Shown one piece after another: positions 8,125 through 17,019 of a DNA stretch of 64,000 bases. Position numbers and translations under genes: made by a program. Source of the stretch: an uncultured Sphingopyxis sp. (GTDB lineage: Bacteria; Pseudomonadota; Alphaproteobacteria; Sphingomonadales; Sphingomonadaceae); assembly GCF_900078365.1 (NCBI RefSeq), contig NZ_LT598653.1, positions 930,001 through 994,000 of the forward strand, read 5' to 3'. Each line of letters begins with the position of its first letter. Position 1 is the first letter of the stretch. The notes beneath the pieces were generated by a model, which saw nothing but the letters and a program-made list of their open reading frames with translations, was not told the DNA's origin and did no database searches.

Positions 8125-9138
8125 ATGAACGATCAACGCAAAGTCAAGCGCCCGCCCTCGCTCCTCGAACGCGCAGCCGACATGTTCGGGCTCGATCCGG
8201 CCGCCAATGCGCCGACGATCGACGTGTCGAACCTGCCGCCCGAGCCGGAGAAAAAGGCGAAAAAGGCCGAGCCGGCCAAGCCGGCTGCCGAGGCGCCGCA
8301 ACCCGAAATCCTCGAGGCGGCGCCCGCCGTCGAACCCGCCCCGTCGCCGAAGCCGTCGCCGCGCAAGGATGTCGCGAAGGCGGCGCCCGCGATCGTCCCG
8401 GCGCGGCAGGGGACGATCGACCGCGATCGGCTCGCCTCGTGCGGCATGATCGTGCCGGGTACGCCGGTCACCGGCATCGCCGAAGAATATCGCATCGTGA
8501 AGCGCGAACTCATCCGCAATTTCGGCGGCGCGGGCAACCGCCCGATCCTGCCGCGCGGCCACCGCGTGCTGATCGCCTCGGCGAACCCGGGCGAGGGCAA
8601 GACCTTCTCGGCGGTCAATCTGGCGCTCAGCCTCGCGGTCGAGGCCGATCACGACGTGCTGCTGATCGACGCCGACATCGCGAAGCCGAGCGTGATCGAG
8701 GCGCTGGGGCTGGAAGACGGTCCGGGCCTGATGGACGCGCTCGCCGACCCGCATTTGGCCGTAGGCGATTGCCTGATCCAGACCGACATCGCGGGATTGA
8801 AAGTGATGCCCGCCGGCACCCAGCATATGCACGACACCGAGCTGCTCGCCTCGGCACGCACCGAGACCTTGCTGGCGCAGCTCGAAGCCGGCGCGCCGGG
8901 CCGCATCCTGATCCTCGATTCGCCGCCGGTGCTCGCCGCCTCGCCCGCCGCCGTGCTTGCGGGTCATGTCGGCCAGACGATCATGGTCGTGCGCGCCGAC
9001 GAAACGCTCGAATCCGCGCTGCGCGACGCGATCGGGCTGATGGGCGCGTGCCCGCATATCCAGCTGCTCCTCAACGGCGTGAAATTCTCGCCCGGCGGCC
9101 GCCGCTTCGGCACCTATTACGGACAGGGAGGCGCGTGA
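8125..9138 (+). CDS. XrtA-linked tyrosine autokinase (BY-kinase)
   Basis: 337 residues. An N-terminal LLERAADMFG motif and a Lys/Ala/Pro-rich spacer (about 35-95) precede a BY-kinase ATPase domain: Walker A ANPGEGKT (K159), Walker A' LLIDADIAKP, Walker B ILILDSPPV. The C-terminus has only GTYYGQ in place of a long tyrosine cluster. It is the cytoplasmic partner of the chain-length protein just upstream, cycling phosphorylation to control polymerisation. The ATG at 8125 is favoured by GGGGGA 7 bases before it; a GTG at 8107 would overlap the preceding stop as GTGA and is an alternative. The stop overlaps the next ATG by one base. Confidence 0.87.
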   Translation: MNDQRKVKRPPSLLERAADMFGLDPAANAPTIDVSNLPPEPEKKAKKAEPAKPAAEAPQPEILEAAPAVEPAPSPKPSPRKDVAKAAPAIVPARQGTIDRDRLASCGMIVPGTPVTGIAEEYRIVKRELIRNFGGAGNRPILPRGHRVLIASANPGEGKTFSAVNLALSLAVEADHDVLLIDADIAKPSVIEALGLEDGPGLMDALADPHLAVGDCLIQTDIAGLKVMPAGTQHMHDTELLASARTETLLAQLEAGAPGRILILDSPPVLAASPAAVLAGHVGQTIMVVRADETLESALRDAIGLMGACPHIQLLLNGVKFSPGGRRFGTYYGQGGA

Positions 9139-10955
9139 TGAGTGCGCTTCGCCGCCCCCTTCGACCTGGATTTCGTCATCCCGGCGAAGGCCGGGATCTC
9201 GCCGGTGCGTCAAACCGCGAGGGCGAGATTCCGGCCTTCGCCGGGATGACGGAGCGAGGTTGGTCCTGTCGGCCGGTGGCTATACTGGCGGGGCTTCTGC
9301 TCGCCGGGACAGCGACGGGCGCGCACGCGCAATTTTCGGGCGATCCGGGCTCCGGAGGCGATACGCCACCCAGCGCGCCCGCGGCGGAATCGGGCCGCAC
9401 GGCGGAGCGCGGCGAACGCCAGCGCACCCAGCGCCAGGTCGATGTCAGCCCCTATCTCGAGGTCGGGCAGGTGCTGACCGCCGACCTCAAAAATGGCGGC
9501 GACGTGCTCACCTACACGACCGTCGCGGCCGGCATCGACGCCGCGATCGTGACGCGCCGTGTCGAACTCGCCGCAACCCTGCGGTACGAGCATCAATTCG
9601 GCTGGGGCGATCAGGGCGATACTGACGTTGTCAGCGGCCTCGCGCGCGGGCGGCTGGAAGTCGCGCGCGGACTCAACCTCGAAGGCGGGGCGCTCGCGAC
9701 GCGCACGCGCGCCGACGGGCAGGGCGCCGACAGCGGCCTGTTCATCGGCGACGCCAGCAATGTCGCCAACCTCTATTCGGTCTACGCCGGGCCGACGCTC
9801 GCGCGGCGGATCGGCGGGCTCGACTTCGGCGCCGGCTATCGCTTCGGCTATACCAAGGTCGATGTCGATCAACCCGCGATCCTGTCGCCCGGCACGCAGC
9901 CGCAGGATATTTTCGACAGCTCGACCAACCATGTCGCCTGGGCCAGCCTTGGCGCGCGTCCGGGCGACCTGCCGTTCGGCTGGCAGGTGTCGGGCGGCTA
10001 CGAGCGCGAGGATGCGAGCCAGCTCGACCAGCGGTACGAGGGCAAATACGCCCGCGCCGACGTCACCGTGCCGATCGGGCCGACGGTGGCGCTGCTCGGC
10101 GGCGTCGGTTACGAGGATATCGAGATCGGCCAGCGCGATCCGGTGCTGGACGCCGACGGCGTGCCCGTGCGTGACGCGAACGGTCGCTTCGTCACCGACA
10201 AATCGACCCCGCGCCGCCTGTCGTTCGACACCGACGGGCTGATCTGGGACGCCGGGGTGATGTGGCGGCCGAGCCGCCGCACATCCCTTACAGCTAGGGT
10301 CGGGCGCCGCTATGGCGATACCATCTATACCGGCAGCTTCGCCTATCGCGCCGACCATGCGACGACGATCCAGGTCGGCGTCTACGACGGGCTGTCCAGC
10401 CTCGGCCGCGGGCTGTCGGGCGGGCTTGCCGCGCTGCCGACGCAGTTCGATCCGACGCGCAACCCGATCGGCGGCAACATCAATCCGTGCGTATTCGGCC
10501 AGCAGGGCGGCGGCTGCCTGAACAACCAGCTCGGCAGTGCGACCTCGGCGCAATATCGCAGCCGTGGCGTCCAGGCGACGCTGTCGTCGCGCTTCTCCGG
10601 CTGGGCCTATGGCGTCGGTATCGGTTACGACCAGCGCAAGTTGCTCGCGCCGCAACTGTCGCCGATCGGCGGGCTCAACGGGATCAAGGACGAGAGCTAT
10701 TATCTCTTCGTCTCGGCGGGCCGCCAGCTCGACGTCGATTCGGACCTCAGCCTGTCGGGCTATGTCAATTATTTCGACAACGGCGCCCCCGGGGCGAGCG
10801 ACGTCCAGTCGGCCGGATTGTCGGCTGCCTATTCGCGGCGCTTCTGGCGCGGCCTCACCGGGACCGCGGCGGCCAGCCTCAACGCCTTCGATCAGGAAGG
10901 CTTCAACAGCCAGCTTATCGGCTCAGCTTTGGTGGGACTGCGTTACAATTTCTGA
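9138..10955 (+). CDS. XrtA-linked outer-membrane beta-barrel protein
   Basis: 605 residues from the ATG at 9138. A signal peptide (AILAGLLLAGTATGAHA, then QFSG) is followed by a Pro/Gly/Arg-rich segment and a long alternating-strand region ending in LVGLRYNF, the aromatic end of an outer-membrane barrel. It fits the PEP-CTERM-associated barrel family seen in these loci and is the likely outer-membrane exit or anchor for the polymer. Oddly, the first 36 codons run through an intergenic-type palindrome (9174-9251), giving the peptide HPGEGRD...IPAFAGM ahead of the signal. An in-frame ATG at 9246, at the far arm of the palindrome, would give a normal signal peptide at the N-terminus and may be the true start. 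Confidence 0.8.
   Translation: MSALRRPLRPGFRHPGEGRDLAGASNREGEIPAFAGMTERGWSCRPVAILAGLLLAGTATGAHAQFSGDPGSGGDTPPSAPAAESGRTAERGERQRTQRQVDVSPYLEVGQVLTADLKNGGDVLTYTTVAAGIDAAIVTRRVELAATLRYEHQFGWGDQGDTDVVSGLARGRLEVARGLNLEGGALATRTRADGQGADSGLFIGDASNVANLYSVYAGPTLARRIGGLDFGAGYRFGYTKVDVDQPAILSPGTQPQDIFDSSTNHVAWASLGARPGDLPFGWQVSGGYEREDASQLDQRYEGKYARADVTVPIGPTVALLGGVGYEDIEIGQRDPVLDADGVPVRDANGRFVTDKSTPRRLSFDTDGLIWDAGVMWRPSRRTSLTARVGRRYGDTIYTGSFAYRADHATTIQVGVYDGLSSLGRGLSGGLAALPTQFDPTRNPIGGNINPCVFGQQGGGCLNNQLGSATSAQYRSRGVQATLSSRFSGWAYGVGIGYDQRKLLAPQLSPIGGLNGIKDESYYLFVSAGRQLDVDSDLSLSGYVNYFDNGAPGASDVQSAGLSAAYSRRFWRGLTGTAAASLNAFDQEGFNSQLIGSALVGLRYNF
9174..9251. repeat. Palindromic repeat inside a coding start
   Basis: Inverted repeat with arms 9174-9200 and 9225-9251 (core catcccggcgaaggccggga). 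It overlaps the first codons of the outer-membrane barrel gene. The alternative ATG of that gene at 9246 is part of the right arm. Confidence 0.85.
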
Positions 10956-10978
10956 CCAGTCAGACGGGAATATAAGCG

Positions 10979-12223
10979 ATGTACGATCAATATTATGGTT
11001 TCACCGGACGTCCGTTCCAGCTGACGCCTGACCCGCATTTCTATTTCGAAAGCGGCACGCACCGCAAGGCGATGTCCTACCTCGGCTATGGTCTGGCGCA
11101 GGGCGAGGGCTTCATCGTCATCACCGGCGATGTCGGCGCGGGCAAGACGACGCTTGTCGGGCACCTCATGAATACGATCGATCCCAGCCGCCTGACCGCG
11201 GTCAAGCTGGTGTCGACGCAGGTCGAGGGCGACGACCTGCTCCGCCTTGTCGCCGAACAGTTCGGCATCGAATGGGAAGGCGAGAGCAAGGCCGAGCTGC
11301 TGCGGTCGATGGAACAATATCTTCGCGAACAGGCGCGCGCGGGCAAGCGCACGCTGCTGATCGTCGACGAAGGGCAGAATCTCGCGATCTCGGCGCTCGA
11401 AGAGCTCAGGATGCTGTCGAACTTCCAGCTGGGCGGCCATTCGCTGCTGCAAATCTTCCTGCTCGGCCAGCCCGAGTTCCGCCAGACGCTCTTCCACTCG
11501 CCGACGCTCGAGCAACTGCGCCAGCGCGTGATCGCGACGCACCACCTCGACCCGATGGAGCCCGAGGAGGTCGAACCCTATATCCTCCACCGTCTCGGCA
11601 AGGTCGGCTGGACGGGCAACCCCAGCTTCAGCCCCGACGCGTTCGAGGAAATCTTCGATTACAGCGAAGGCGTGCCGCGCAAATTGAACGTCCTCGTCAG
11701 CCGGCTTCTGCTCTATGGCGCGGTCGAACAGATGAACCGCATCACCGCGCAGAATGTGCGCTCGGTCGTCGCCGAGATCGAGGCCGATCGCGGCATCGAC
11801 GCCTCGACGCTCGCGCCGCTGCCGGTCGAGGAGGTCGTCGCGGCCGCCGCGACCGCGGTGGCGCCGACGCCCGCGGCTTTCGCCGCTCCGGCCGCCGTGA
11901 ACGAGACGCCGCTCGAATGGCCGCAGCGCGCTGTCGAACCCGTCGCAGAAGGATCGGCCCCATTCGCCGCACCCGCCGAACCGGCGCAGGTCATCACCCT
12001 GACCCCGCCCGCCGCCGAAGAGGATGCGCCTGAAGCGCCCGCCGCGCCGGCGATCGATCCCGAGCATCTTGCGGCGCTCGAAGCGCAGGTCGCATCGCTC
12101 GAGGAACGCCTTGTCGAGCAGGACGCCGCGCTCCGCCGCGTGCTCGACCTGCTGATCGAATGGGTCGAGCGCGATCCCGAAAATGCGCCCAACCCGGCGA
12201 CGTCGCGGACTTGGGCGGCGTGA
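10979..12223 (+). CDS. XrtA-linked AAA ATPase (ExeA-like)
   Basis: 414 residues beginning MYDQYYGFTGRPFQLTPDP, the usual N-terminus of ExeA-type ATPases. Walker A is GDVGAGKTT (K56) and Walker B is LLIVDEGQN; a sensor region LNVLVSRLLLYGA follows. The last 140 residues are an Ala/Pro-rich linker and a short coiled coil (ALEAQVASLEERLVEQD). It belongs to the ATPase family found next to exosortase A, thought to support assembly or export of the polymer. It is cytoplasmic. It follows the barrel gene after 23 bases and is followed by a palindromic repeat. Confidence 0.88.
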   Translation: MYDQYYGFTGRPFQLTPDPHFYFESGTHRKAMSYLGYGLAQGEGFIVITGDVGAGKTTLVGHLMNTIDPSRLTAVKLVSTQVEGDDLLRLVAEQFGIEWEGESKAELLRSMEQYLREQARAGKRTLLIVDEGQNLAISALEELRMLSNFQLGGHSLLQIFLLGQPEFRQTLFHSPTLEQLRQRVIATHHLDPMEPEEVEPYILHRLGKVGWTGNPSFSPDAFEEIFDYSEGVPRKLNVLVSRLLLYGAVEQMNRITAQNVRSVVAEIEADRGIDASTLAPLPVEEVVAAAATAVAPTPAAFAAPAAVNETPLEWPQRAVEPVAEGSAPFAAPAEPAQVITLTPPAAEEDAPEAPAAPAIDPEHLAALEAQVASLEERLVEQDAALRRVLDLLIEWVERDPENAPNPATSRTWAA

Positions 12224-12252
12224 TAGCCTGAGGAGGGCGGAATTTACGTTGT

Positions 12253-12336
12253 GTATCCCCGCGAAGGCGGGGATCCATCATCCGGCGGCGCGAGATGGCG
12301 CCAGTCGGTGATGGGCCCCCGCCTTCGCGGGGGAAC
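12253..12336. repeat. Palindromic intergenic repeat, family B (paired arms)
   Basis: Two GC-rich hairpins, ccccgcgaaggcgggg and cccccgccttcgcggggg, flank a middle that itself contains ccatca / tgatggg. It fills most of the gap between the ATPase and the deacetylase genes. The same design occurs at 39119-39203. Confidence 0.75.
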
Positions 12337-12391
12337 ATATCTTTTACTCGCGGCGGATCCCGCCTTAAAGGATCGGCGGAGGTGAAGAAAA

Positions 12392-13252
12392 ATGCAGAAC
12401 GGCCTGTCGGTCGATGTCGAGGACTGGTTCCAGGTCGGCGCCTTTGAGCGCACGATCGACCGCGCCGACTGGCCGGCGCTCGAATGCCGGGTCGAGGCGA
12501 ATTGCGACGCGGTGCTGCAGATTTTCGCCGATGCGGGCGCGACCGGGACTTTCTTCACGCTCGGCTGGGTCGCCGAACGCTATCCCGCGCTGATCAAGCG
12601 CATTGTCGCGGCGGGGCACGAGCTTGCCAGCCACGGCTATGATCACAAGCGCGTGTTCAACATGACCGCCGACGAATTTGCCGCCGACCTCAAAAAGACG
12701 CAGGCGATCCTTGAGAATCTTGGCGGCGTCACGGTGCGCGGCTATCGCGCGCCGAGCTTCTCGGTCGATACGCGTACGCCTTGGGCGCATCAGTTGCTCG
12801 CCGAACAAGGCTATGCCTATTCGTCGAGCGTCGCTCCCGTCGTTCATGATCATTATGGCTGGCCGCAAAGTCCGCGCCACGCGTGGCGGCCGGTGCCGGG
12901 CAGCGATCTTGTCGAATGGCCGGTCACGACCGCGCGCGTCGCGGGGCGCACCTTGGCGGCGGGCGGCGGCGGCTTCATGCGTATGCTGCCCTATGGCTTC
13001 ACGCGCTGGGCGATCGCGCGGATGAATGCGGAAGGGCATCCGGCGATCCTCTATTTCCATCCGTGGGAGATCGACCCCGGCCAGCCGCGCGTCGCCGATG
13101 CGCCGATCAAATCGAAAATCCGCCATTACAGCGGCTTGTCGGCCATGGCTGGCAAACTCAAGAAACTGCTCGCCGACTTCGATTGGACGCGCGCCGATGC
13201 CCTGCTTCCCGCGCAGCAGCAGCGCGCGCAGCCGTGGCGCGCCGCGGCGTGA
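12392..13252 (+). CDS. XrtA-linked polysaccharide deacetylase
   Basis: 286 residues of the NodB/carbohydrate esterase 4 fold. The metal site is visible: SVDVEDWF at the start (Asp 11 region) and SHGYDH (His 81 and His 85). GYRAPSFS and the ILYFHPWE motif complete the active site. It would remove N-acetyl groups from the exopolysaccharide. No signal peptide is evident, which is usual for this exosortase-associated subfamily. The stop overlaps the GTG of the FemAB-like gene (GTGA at 13249-13252), so the two are co-translated: free amines made here could be acceptors for the acyl or aminoacyl transferase next door, which is inference. Confidence 0.9.
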   Translation: MQNGLSVDVEDWFQVGAFERTIDRADWPALECRVEANCDAVLQIFADAGATGTFFTLGWVAERYPALIKRIVAAGHELASHGYDHKRVFNMTADEFAADLKKTQAILENLGGVTVRGYRAPSFSVDTRTPWAHQLLAEQGYAYSSSVAPVVHDHYGWPQSPRHAWRPVPGSDLVEWPVTTARVAGRTLAAGGGGFMRMLPYGFTRWAIARMNAEGHPAILYFHPWEIDPGQPRVADAPIKSKIRHYSGLSAMAGKLKKLLADFDWTRADALLPAQQQRAQPWRAAA

Positions 13253-14316
13253 ATGCGCCGGTGCTTGCCGTGAAGGACCGATTTTCGGGCGCGCCGCTTT
13301 CCGACGCGAGCGAATGGGATGCCTATGTCGCCGGCCATCCGGATGCGACGCCGTTCCACAGCCGCGCTTGGTGCGAAGCAATCACCAAGGCGACCGGGCA
13401 TCGCTGCCACCTCGTCACCGCGCGCGATGCCAGCGGCGCGCTTACCGGCATCCTGCCTCTCCACCATATCCGCTCGCCCTTGTTCGGGCAGGCGCTCGTC
13501 GGCAGCGGTTTCGCGGTCGGTGGCGGCATTCTCGCCGGCGATCCGGCGGTCGCTGCGACGCTTGCCGACGGCGCGGCGGCAATGGCCCGGTCGCTCGGCG
13601 TGCCCTCGGTCGAACTGCGCGGCGGTCCGCTGCCCGAAGGCGAGGGATGGGCCCGCGAAGAGGGCGTCTACGCCGGCTTCGCGCGCGACCTCGCGGCCGA
13701 CGATGACGCCGAACTCCTCGCCATCCCCCGCAAGCAGCGCGCCGAGGTGCGCAAGGTGCTGGAAAGCGGGCTGACCGTCACGACGGGCCGCGATGCGGCC
13801 GAGCGCCGCGACCATTATCGCATCTACGCCACCAGCGTCCGCAATCTGGGCACGCCGGTTTTCCCGAAGGCGCTGTTCGACGCCGTGCTCGACGCTTTCG
13901 CGGGCGATGCCGACATATTGACGGTGCGCGACGGAGGGCGCCCCGTTGCGAGCGTGTTCAGTCTTTTTTGGCGCGGCACGGTGATGCCCTATTGGGGCGG
14001 CGGCACCGCCGACGCGCGGCGGCTGCGCGCCAATGAACTCATGTATTTCGCGCTGATGCGCCACGCGCGCGAACGGGGCTGCACGCGCTTCGATTTCGGC
14101 CGCTCGAAGCTCGGCACCGGCCCCTTCGCCTACAAGAAGAATTGGGGCTTCGAACCGCGGCCGCTCGTCTACGCGCGCTGGCTCGCGCCCGGGGAAACGC
14201 CGCGCGACACGAACCCGAACAGCGCCCGATACCGGATGCAGGTCGATCTCTGGAAAAAGCTGCCGCTATGGGCGGCGAACCGGATCGGACCGCTGATCGC
14301 GCGTGGGTTGGGCTAG
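13249..14316 (+). CDS. FemAB-like XrtA/PEP-CTERM system-associated protein
   Basis: 355 residues with a GTG start overlapping the deacetylase stop. It shows the FemAB-type double GNAT fold: ATPFHSRAWCEAI near the N-terminus, GILPLHHIRSPLFG, then LPRKQRAEVRK-like IPRKQRAEVRK, and the terminal FDFGRSKLGTGPFAYKKNW. FemAB enzymes transfer aminoacyl groups, and this exosortase-linked family is presumed to do so to a polysaccharide or its precursor. It is followed 11 bases later by the glycosyltransferase gene. It is one of three BioF2/FemAB-type genes in the locus. Confidence 0.87.
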   Translation: MNAPVLAVKDRFSGAPLSDASEWDAYVAGHPDATPFHSRAWCEAITKATGHRCHLVTARDASGALTGILPLHHIRSPLFGQALVGSGFAVGGGILAGDPAVAATLADGAAAMARSLGVPSVELRGGPLPEGEGWAREEGVYAGFARDLAADDDAELLAIPRKQRAEVRKVLESGLTVTTGRDAAERRDHYRIYATSVRNLGTPVFPKALFDAVLDAFAGDADILTVRDGGRPVASVFSLFWRGTVMPYWGGGTADARRLRANELMYFALMRHARERGCTRFDFGRSKLGTGPFAYKKNWGFEPRPLVYARWLAPGETPRDTNPNSARYRMQVDLWKKLPLWAANRIGPLIARGLG

Positions 14317-14327
14317 GGGCTCGGTTA

Positions 14328-15533
14328 ATGGCCGAAATCCTGTTTCTCGTTCACCGCGCGCCATGGCCCCCCGACCGCGGCGACCGGATCCGAAGCTGGC
14401 ATATGTTCGAAGCGCTGGCGAAGCTCGCGCCGGTGCATGTCGCGGCGCTCGCCGACAATGAAGCCGATGCCAAGCTCGCTCGCGAAAAAATGGCGCGGCT
14501 TTGCAAAGGCCTGGCGATCGAAGTGCGCAAGGCATCGCGCCCGCTTGCGCTCGCGCAAGCCGTCCTCACCGGCGAGCCGGTGTCGAACCGCCTGTTCCGG
14601 AGCGCCGCGCTCGCCCGCCATGTCGACGCGCTGGTCGGGCAGGGCGGCATCAGCCATATCGTCGCCTTCTCGGGCCAGATGGCGCAATATCTCCCCGCTC
14701 GTTTCGACGGGCCGGTGCTGATGGATTTCGTCGACGTCGATTCGGCTAAATTCGCGACTTATGCCGAGCAGGACAGGCGCCAGCCGCTGAACTGGGTCCA
14801 CAGCCGCGAGGCGCGCCTGCTCGCCACCTATGAGGCGAAGGTCGCGCGCCGCGTCGATGCGAGCCTGTTCGTCAGCGAGGCGGAGGCGGCCCTGTTCCGC
14901 AGCCGAAGCGGCCTCGGCGCCGACAGGGTGCGTCCGGTCGGGAACGGCATCGACACCGGCCGCTTCGATCCGGCGCTTCGGCTGGAAGCGGTCGGCGCGG
15001 GCGAGCGGCCGCTCGCGGTCTTCACCGGCCAGATGGATTACCGGCCCAATATCGACGCGGTCCGCTGGTTCGCTGCCGACATTCTGCCGCTGGTTCGCAC
15101 GCGCCATCCGTCGGTCCGCTTCGCGATCGTCGGCCGCGCGCCGACCGACGAGGTGCGTGCGCTGGAAGCTCTGCCCGGCGTGACCGTGACCGGCGAGGTG
15201 CCCGATGTGCGCCCGTGGCTCGCCGCCGCCGACGCCGTGGTCGCGCCGCTGCTGCTTGCGCGCGGGGTGCAGAACAAGCTGCTCGAAGCGATGGCGATGG
15301 CGCGCCCGGTGGTTGCGAGCGCCGCCGCCGCAACGGGGATCGACGCCGTGCCGGGCGAACATCTGCTCGTCGCCGATGACGCGGAAGCGACGGCCGACGC
15401 CGTTTGCACGCTCTTTGACGACCGCAACCTCGCGGCCAAGATGGGGCAGGCGGCGCGCGCGCGGATGATCGCGCGTTACGGCTGGGATGCACGCATGGCG
15501 CCGCTCGGCGATCTGCTGGGACTGCCCGCGTGA
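14328..15533 (+). CDS. XrtA/PEP-CTERM system glycosyltransferase (GT4 type)
   Basis: 401 residues. The N-terminus ILFLVHRAPWPPDRGDRIRSWH is the signature of the exosortase-linked GT4-like family. The C-terminal Rossmann half has the donor-binding pattern VGNGID, GRAPTDEV and ARGVQNKLLEAMAMARPVV, with the conserved Glu. It is predicted to add a sugar to the lipid-linked repeat unit on the cytoplasmic face. The ATG at 14328 starts 11 bases after the FemAB gene; the open frame continues upstream only as antisense-like sequence. The stop overlaps the exosortase start as GTGA. Donor and acceptor are unknown. Confidence 0.87.
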   Translation: MAEILFLVHRAPWPPDRGDRIRSWHMFEALAKLAPVHVAALADNEADAKLAREKMARLCKGLAIEVRKASRPLALAQAVLTGEPVSNRLFRSAALARHVDALVGQGGISHIVAFSGQMAQYLPARFDGPVLMDFVDVDSAKFATYAEQDRRQPLNWVHSREARLLATYEAKVARRVDASLFVSEAEAALFRSRSGLGADRVRPVGNGIDTGRFDPALRLEAVGAGERPLAVFTGQMDYRPNIDAVRWFAADILPLVRTRHPSVRFAIVGRAPTDEVRALEALPGVTVTGEVPDVRPWLAAADAVVAPLLLARGVQNKLLEAMAMARPVVASAAAATGIDAVPGEHLLVADDAEATADAVCTLFDDRNLAAKMGQAARARMIARYGWDARMAPLGDLLGLPA

Positions 15534-17008
15534 CGCGCTGGCAGCGCCATCTCGCCGCGCTCGGCCTGCTCGCGGCGGTCATCCTCCTGCTCTTCCGGCG
15601 CGACGCCGCCGACATGGCGGGCATCTGGTGGCATAGTTCGACCTTCACCCATTGCCTGCTGATGGTGCCGATGATCGGCTGGCTGGTGTCGCAGCGCGTG
15701 GCGCTGCTCCGCCCGCTGACGCCCGTCTTCTGGTGGCCCGCGCTTATCTGGATGGCCGGGGCGGGGCTGGTTTGGCTCGTGGGCGAGGCGGCGGGAGTCG
15801 GGCTGTTCCGGCAACTCGGGCTCGTGCTGATGCTGCAGGGTGCGGTCGGGGCGGCGCTCGGCGAAAAGCTGGTGCGCGGACTGCTCTTCCCGCTCGGCTA
15901 TGCGCTGCTGCTCGTGCCGTTCGGCGAAGAATTGGTGCCGCTGCTCCAGACCTTCACCGCGCGTATCAGCGTCGTCCTGCTCCATCTCTCGGGCTTCGCC
16001 GCAGCGATGCAGGGCGTGTTCATCACGACAAAAGCGGGCTTTTTCGAGGTTGCCGAGGAATGTTCGGGGGTCAATTTCCTGATCGCGATGCTCGCTTACT
16101 CGGTGTTCGCGGCGCACCTCTGCTTCAAGAGCTGGACGCGGCGGATCGTCTTCGTTGCGGCGGCGCTCGCGACGACGATCCTCGCCAATGCGCTGCGCGC
16201 TTATGGCACGATGGTCGCCGCTGAAATCTGGGGGATCGAGGCGGCGGGGGGCATCGACCATATCTTCTACGGCTGGATTTTCTTCGGCCTCGTCATCCTG
16301 CTCGTGATGCTCGTCGCGCTGCGCTGGTTCGACCGGCCGGCGAACGACCCCGCGGTCGATGTGCGCGGGCTGGACGGCATTCCGCGCTTTGCCGGTGCCG
16401 CCAAAGCGGTGCTGCCCGCCGCGCTGGCGGTTCCATTGCTTTTCGCCGGCTGGGGACTGCTCGTTGGCGGACGCAGCGCGCCGCTGCCCGAAACCATGGC
16501 GGTCGAGGCGCCCCCGGGCTGGCGCAACGCGCGCGTCGGCGGCACAGCCTGGGCACCGCGCTTCGACGGCGCCGACCAGCGGTTGCTCCGTCAGTTCGCG
16601 AACGACCAGGGGCAGGTCGTGACCGTGGCGATCGGCGGCTATGAGCGCCAGGCTGAAGGGCGCGAAGTCGTCGCTTTCGGACAGGGGGCGGTCGACCTCG
16701 AAAGCAAATGGGCGTGGAGTGCCGTGCTGCCCGCGGTCGAAGGGGCAAGGACCGAGCGCCTGCTCCATCCCGGCCCGGTGCTGCGCGATGCCGCCACCTG
16801 GTATGTCGTCGGCGGCACGGTGACGGGCGACCCGCGCCGCGCCAAGCTCGCCGGTCTCCGCGCGCGGCTGCTCGGCGGCGACCCGCGCGCTCTGTCGCTG
16901 ATCATATCGAGCGAAGAGCGGCACGGCGGTCTCAATGCGATCACCGATTTCCTTTCCGCGTCGGGTGGGGTCAAAGCGATGGCTGACCGCGCGCTGAAAA
17001 CCCGCTAA
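15530..17008 (+). CDS. xrtA: Exosortase A with C-terminal EpsI-like domain
   Basis: 492 residues. The first 275 or so form the multi-pass exosortase: about eight membrane helices and the Cys-Arg-His triad, C178 in EECSGVN, R223 in ANALRA and H244 in IDHIFYGW. After a linker and another membrane helix (about 290-310), the rest is a soluble EpsI-like domain (LPETMAVEAPPGWR..., TVAIGGYERQAEGRE). It would cleave PEP-CTERM sorting signals and couple the exported protein to the polysaccharide system. GTG start overlapping the glycosyltransferase stop. The fused architecture is known for exosortase A; no PEP-CTERM substrate is encoded in this window. Confidence 0.93.
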   Translation: MTRWQRHLAALGLLAAVILLLFRRDAADMAGIWWHSSTFTHCLLMVPMIGWLVSQRVALLRPLTPVFWWPALIWMAGAGLVWLVGEAAGVGLFRQLGLVLMLQGAVGAALGEKLVRGLLFPLGYALLLVPFGEELVPLLQTFTARISVVLLHLSGFAAAMQGVFITTKAGFFEVAEECSGVNFLIAMLAYSVFAAHLCFKSWTRRIVFVAAALATTILANALRAYGTMVAAEIWGIEAAGGIDHIFYGWIFFGLVILLVMLVALRWFDRPANDPAVDVRGLDGIPRFAGAAKAVLPAALAVPLLFAGWGLLVGGRSAPLPETMAVEAPPGWRNARVGGTAWAPRFDGADQRLLRQFANDQGQVVTVAIGGYERQAEGREVVAFGQGAVDLESKWAWSAVLPAVEGARTERLLHPGPVLRDAATWYVVGGTVTGDPRRAKLAGLRARLLGGDPRALSLIISSEERHGGLNAITDFLSASGGVKAMADRALKTR

Positions 17009-17019
17009 GCGATCAGCAT

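Noticed and set aside
8439..9137. Long upstream extension of the outer-membrane barrel gene
   Set aside because: Runs out of frame through the kinase gene; product is Arg-rich noise.
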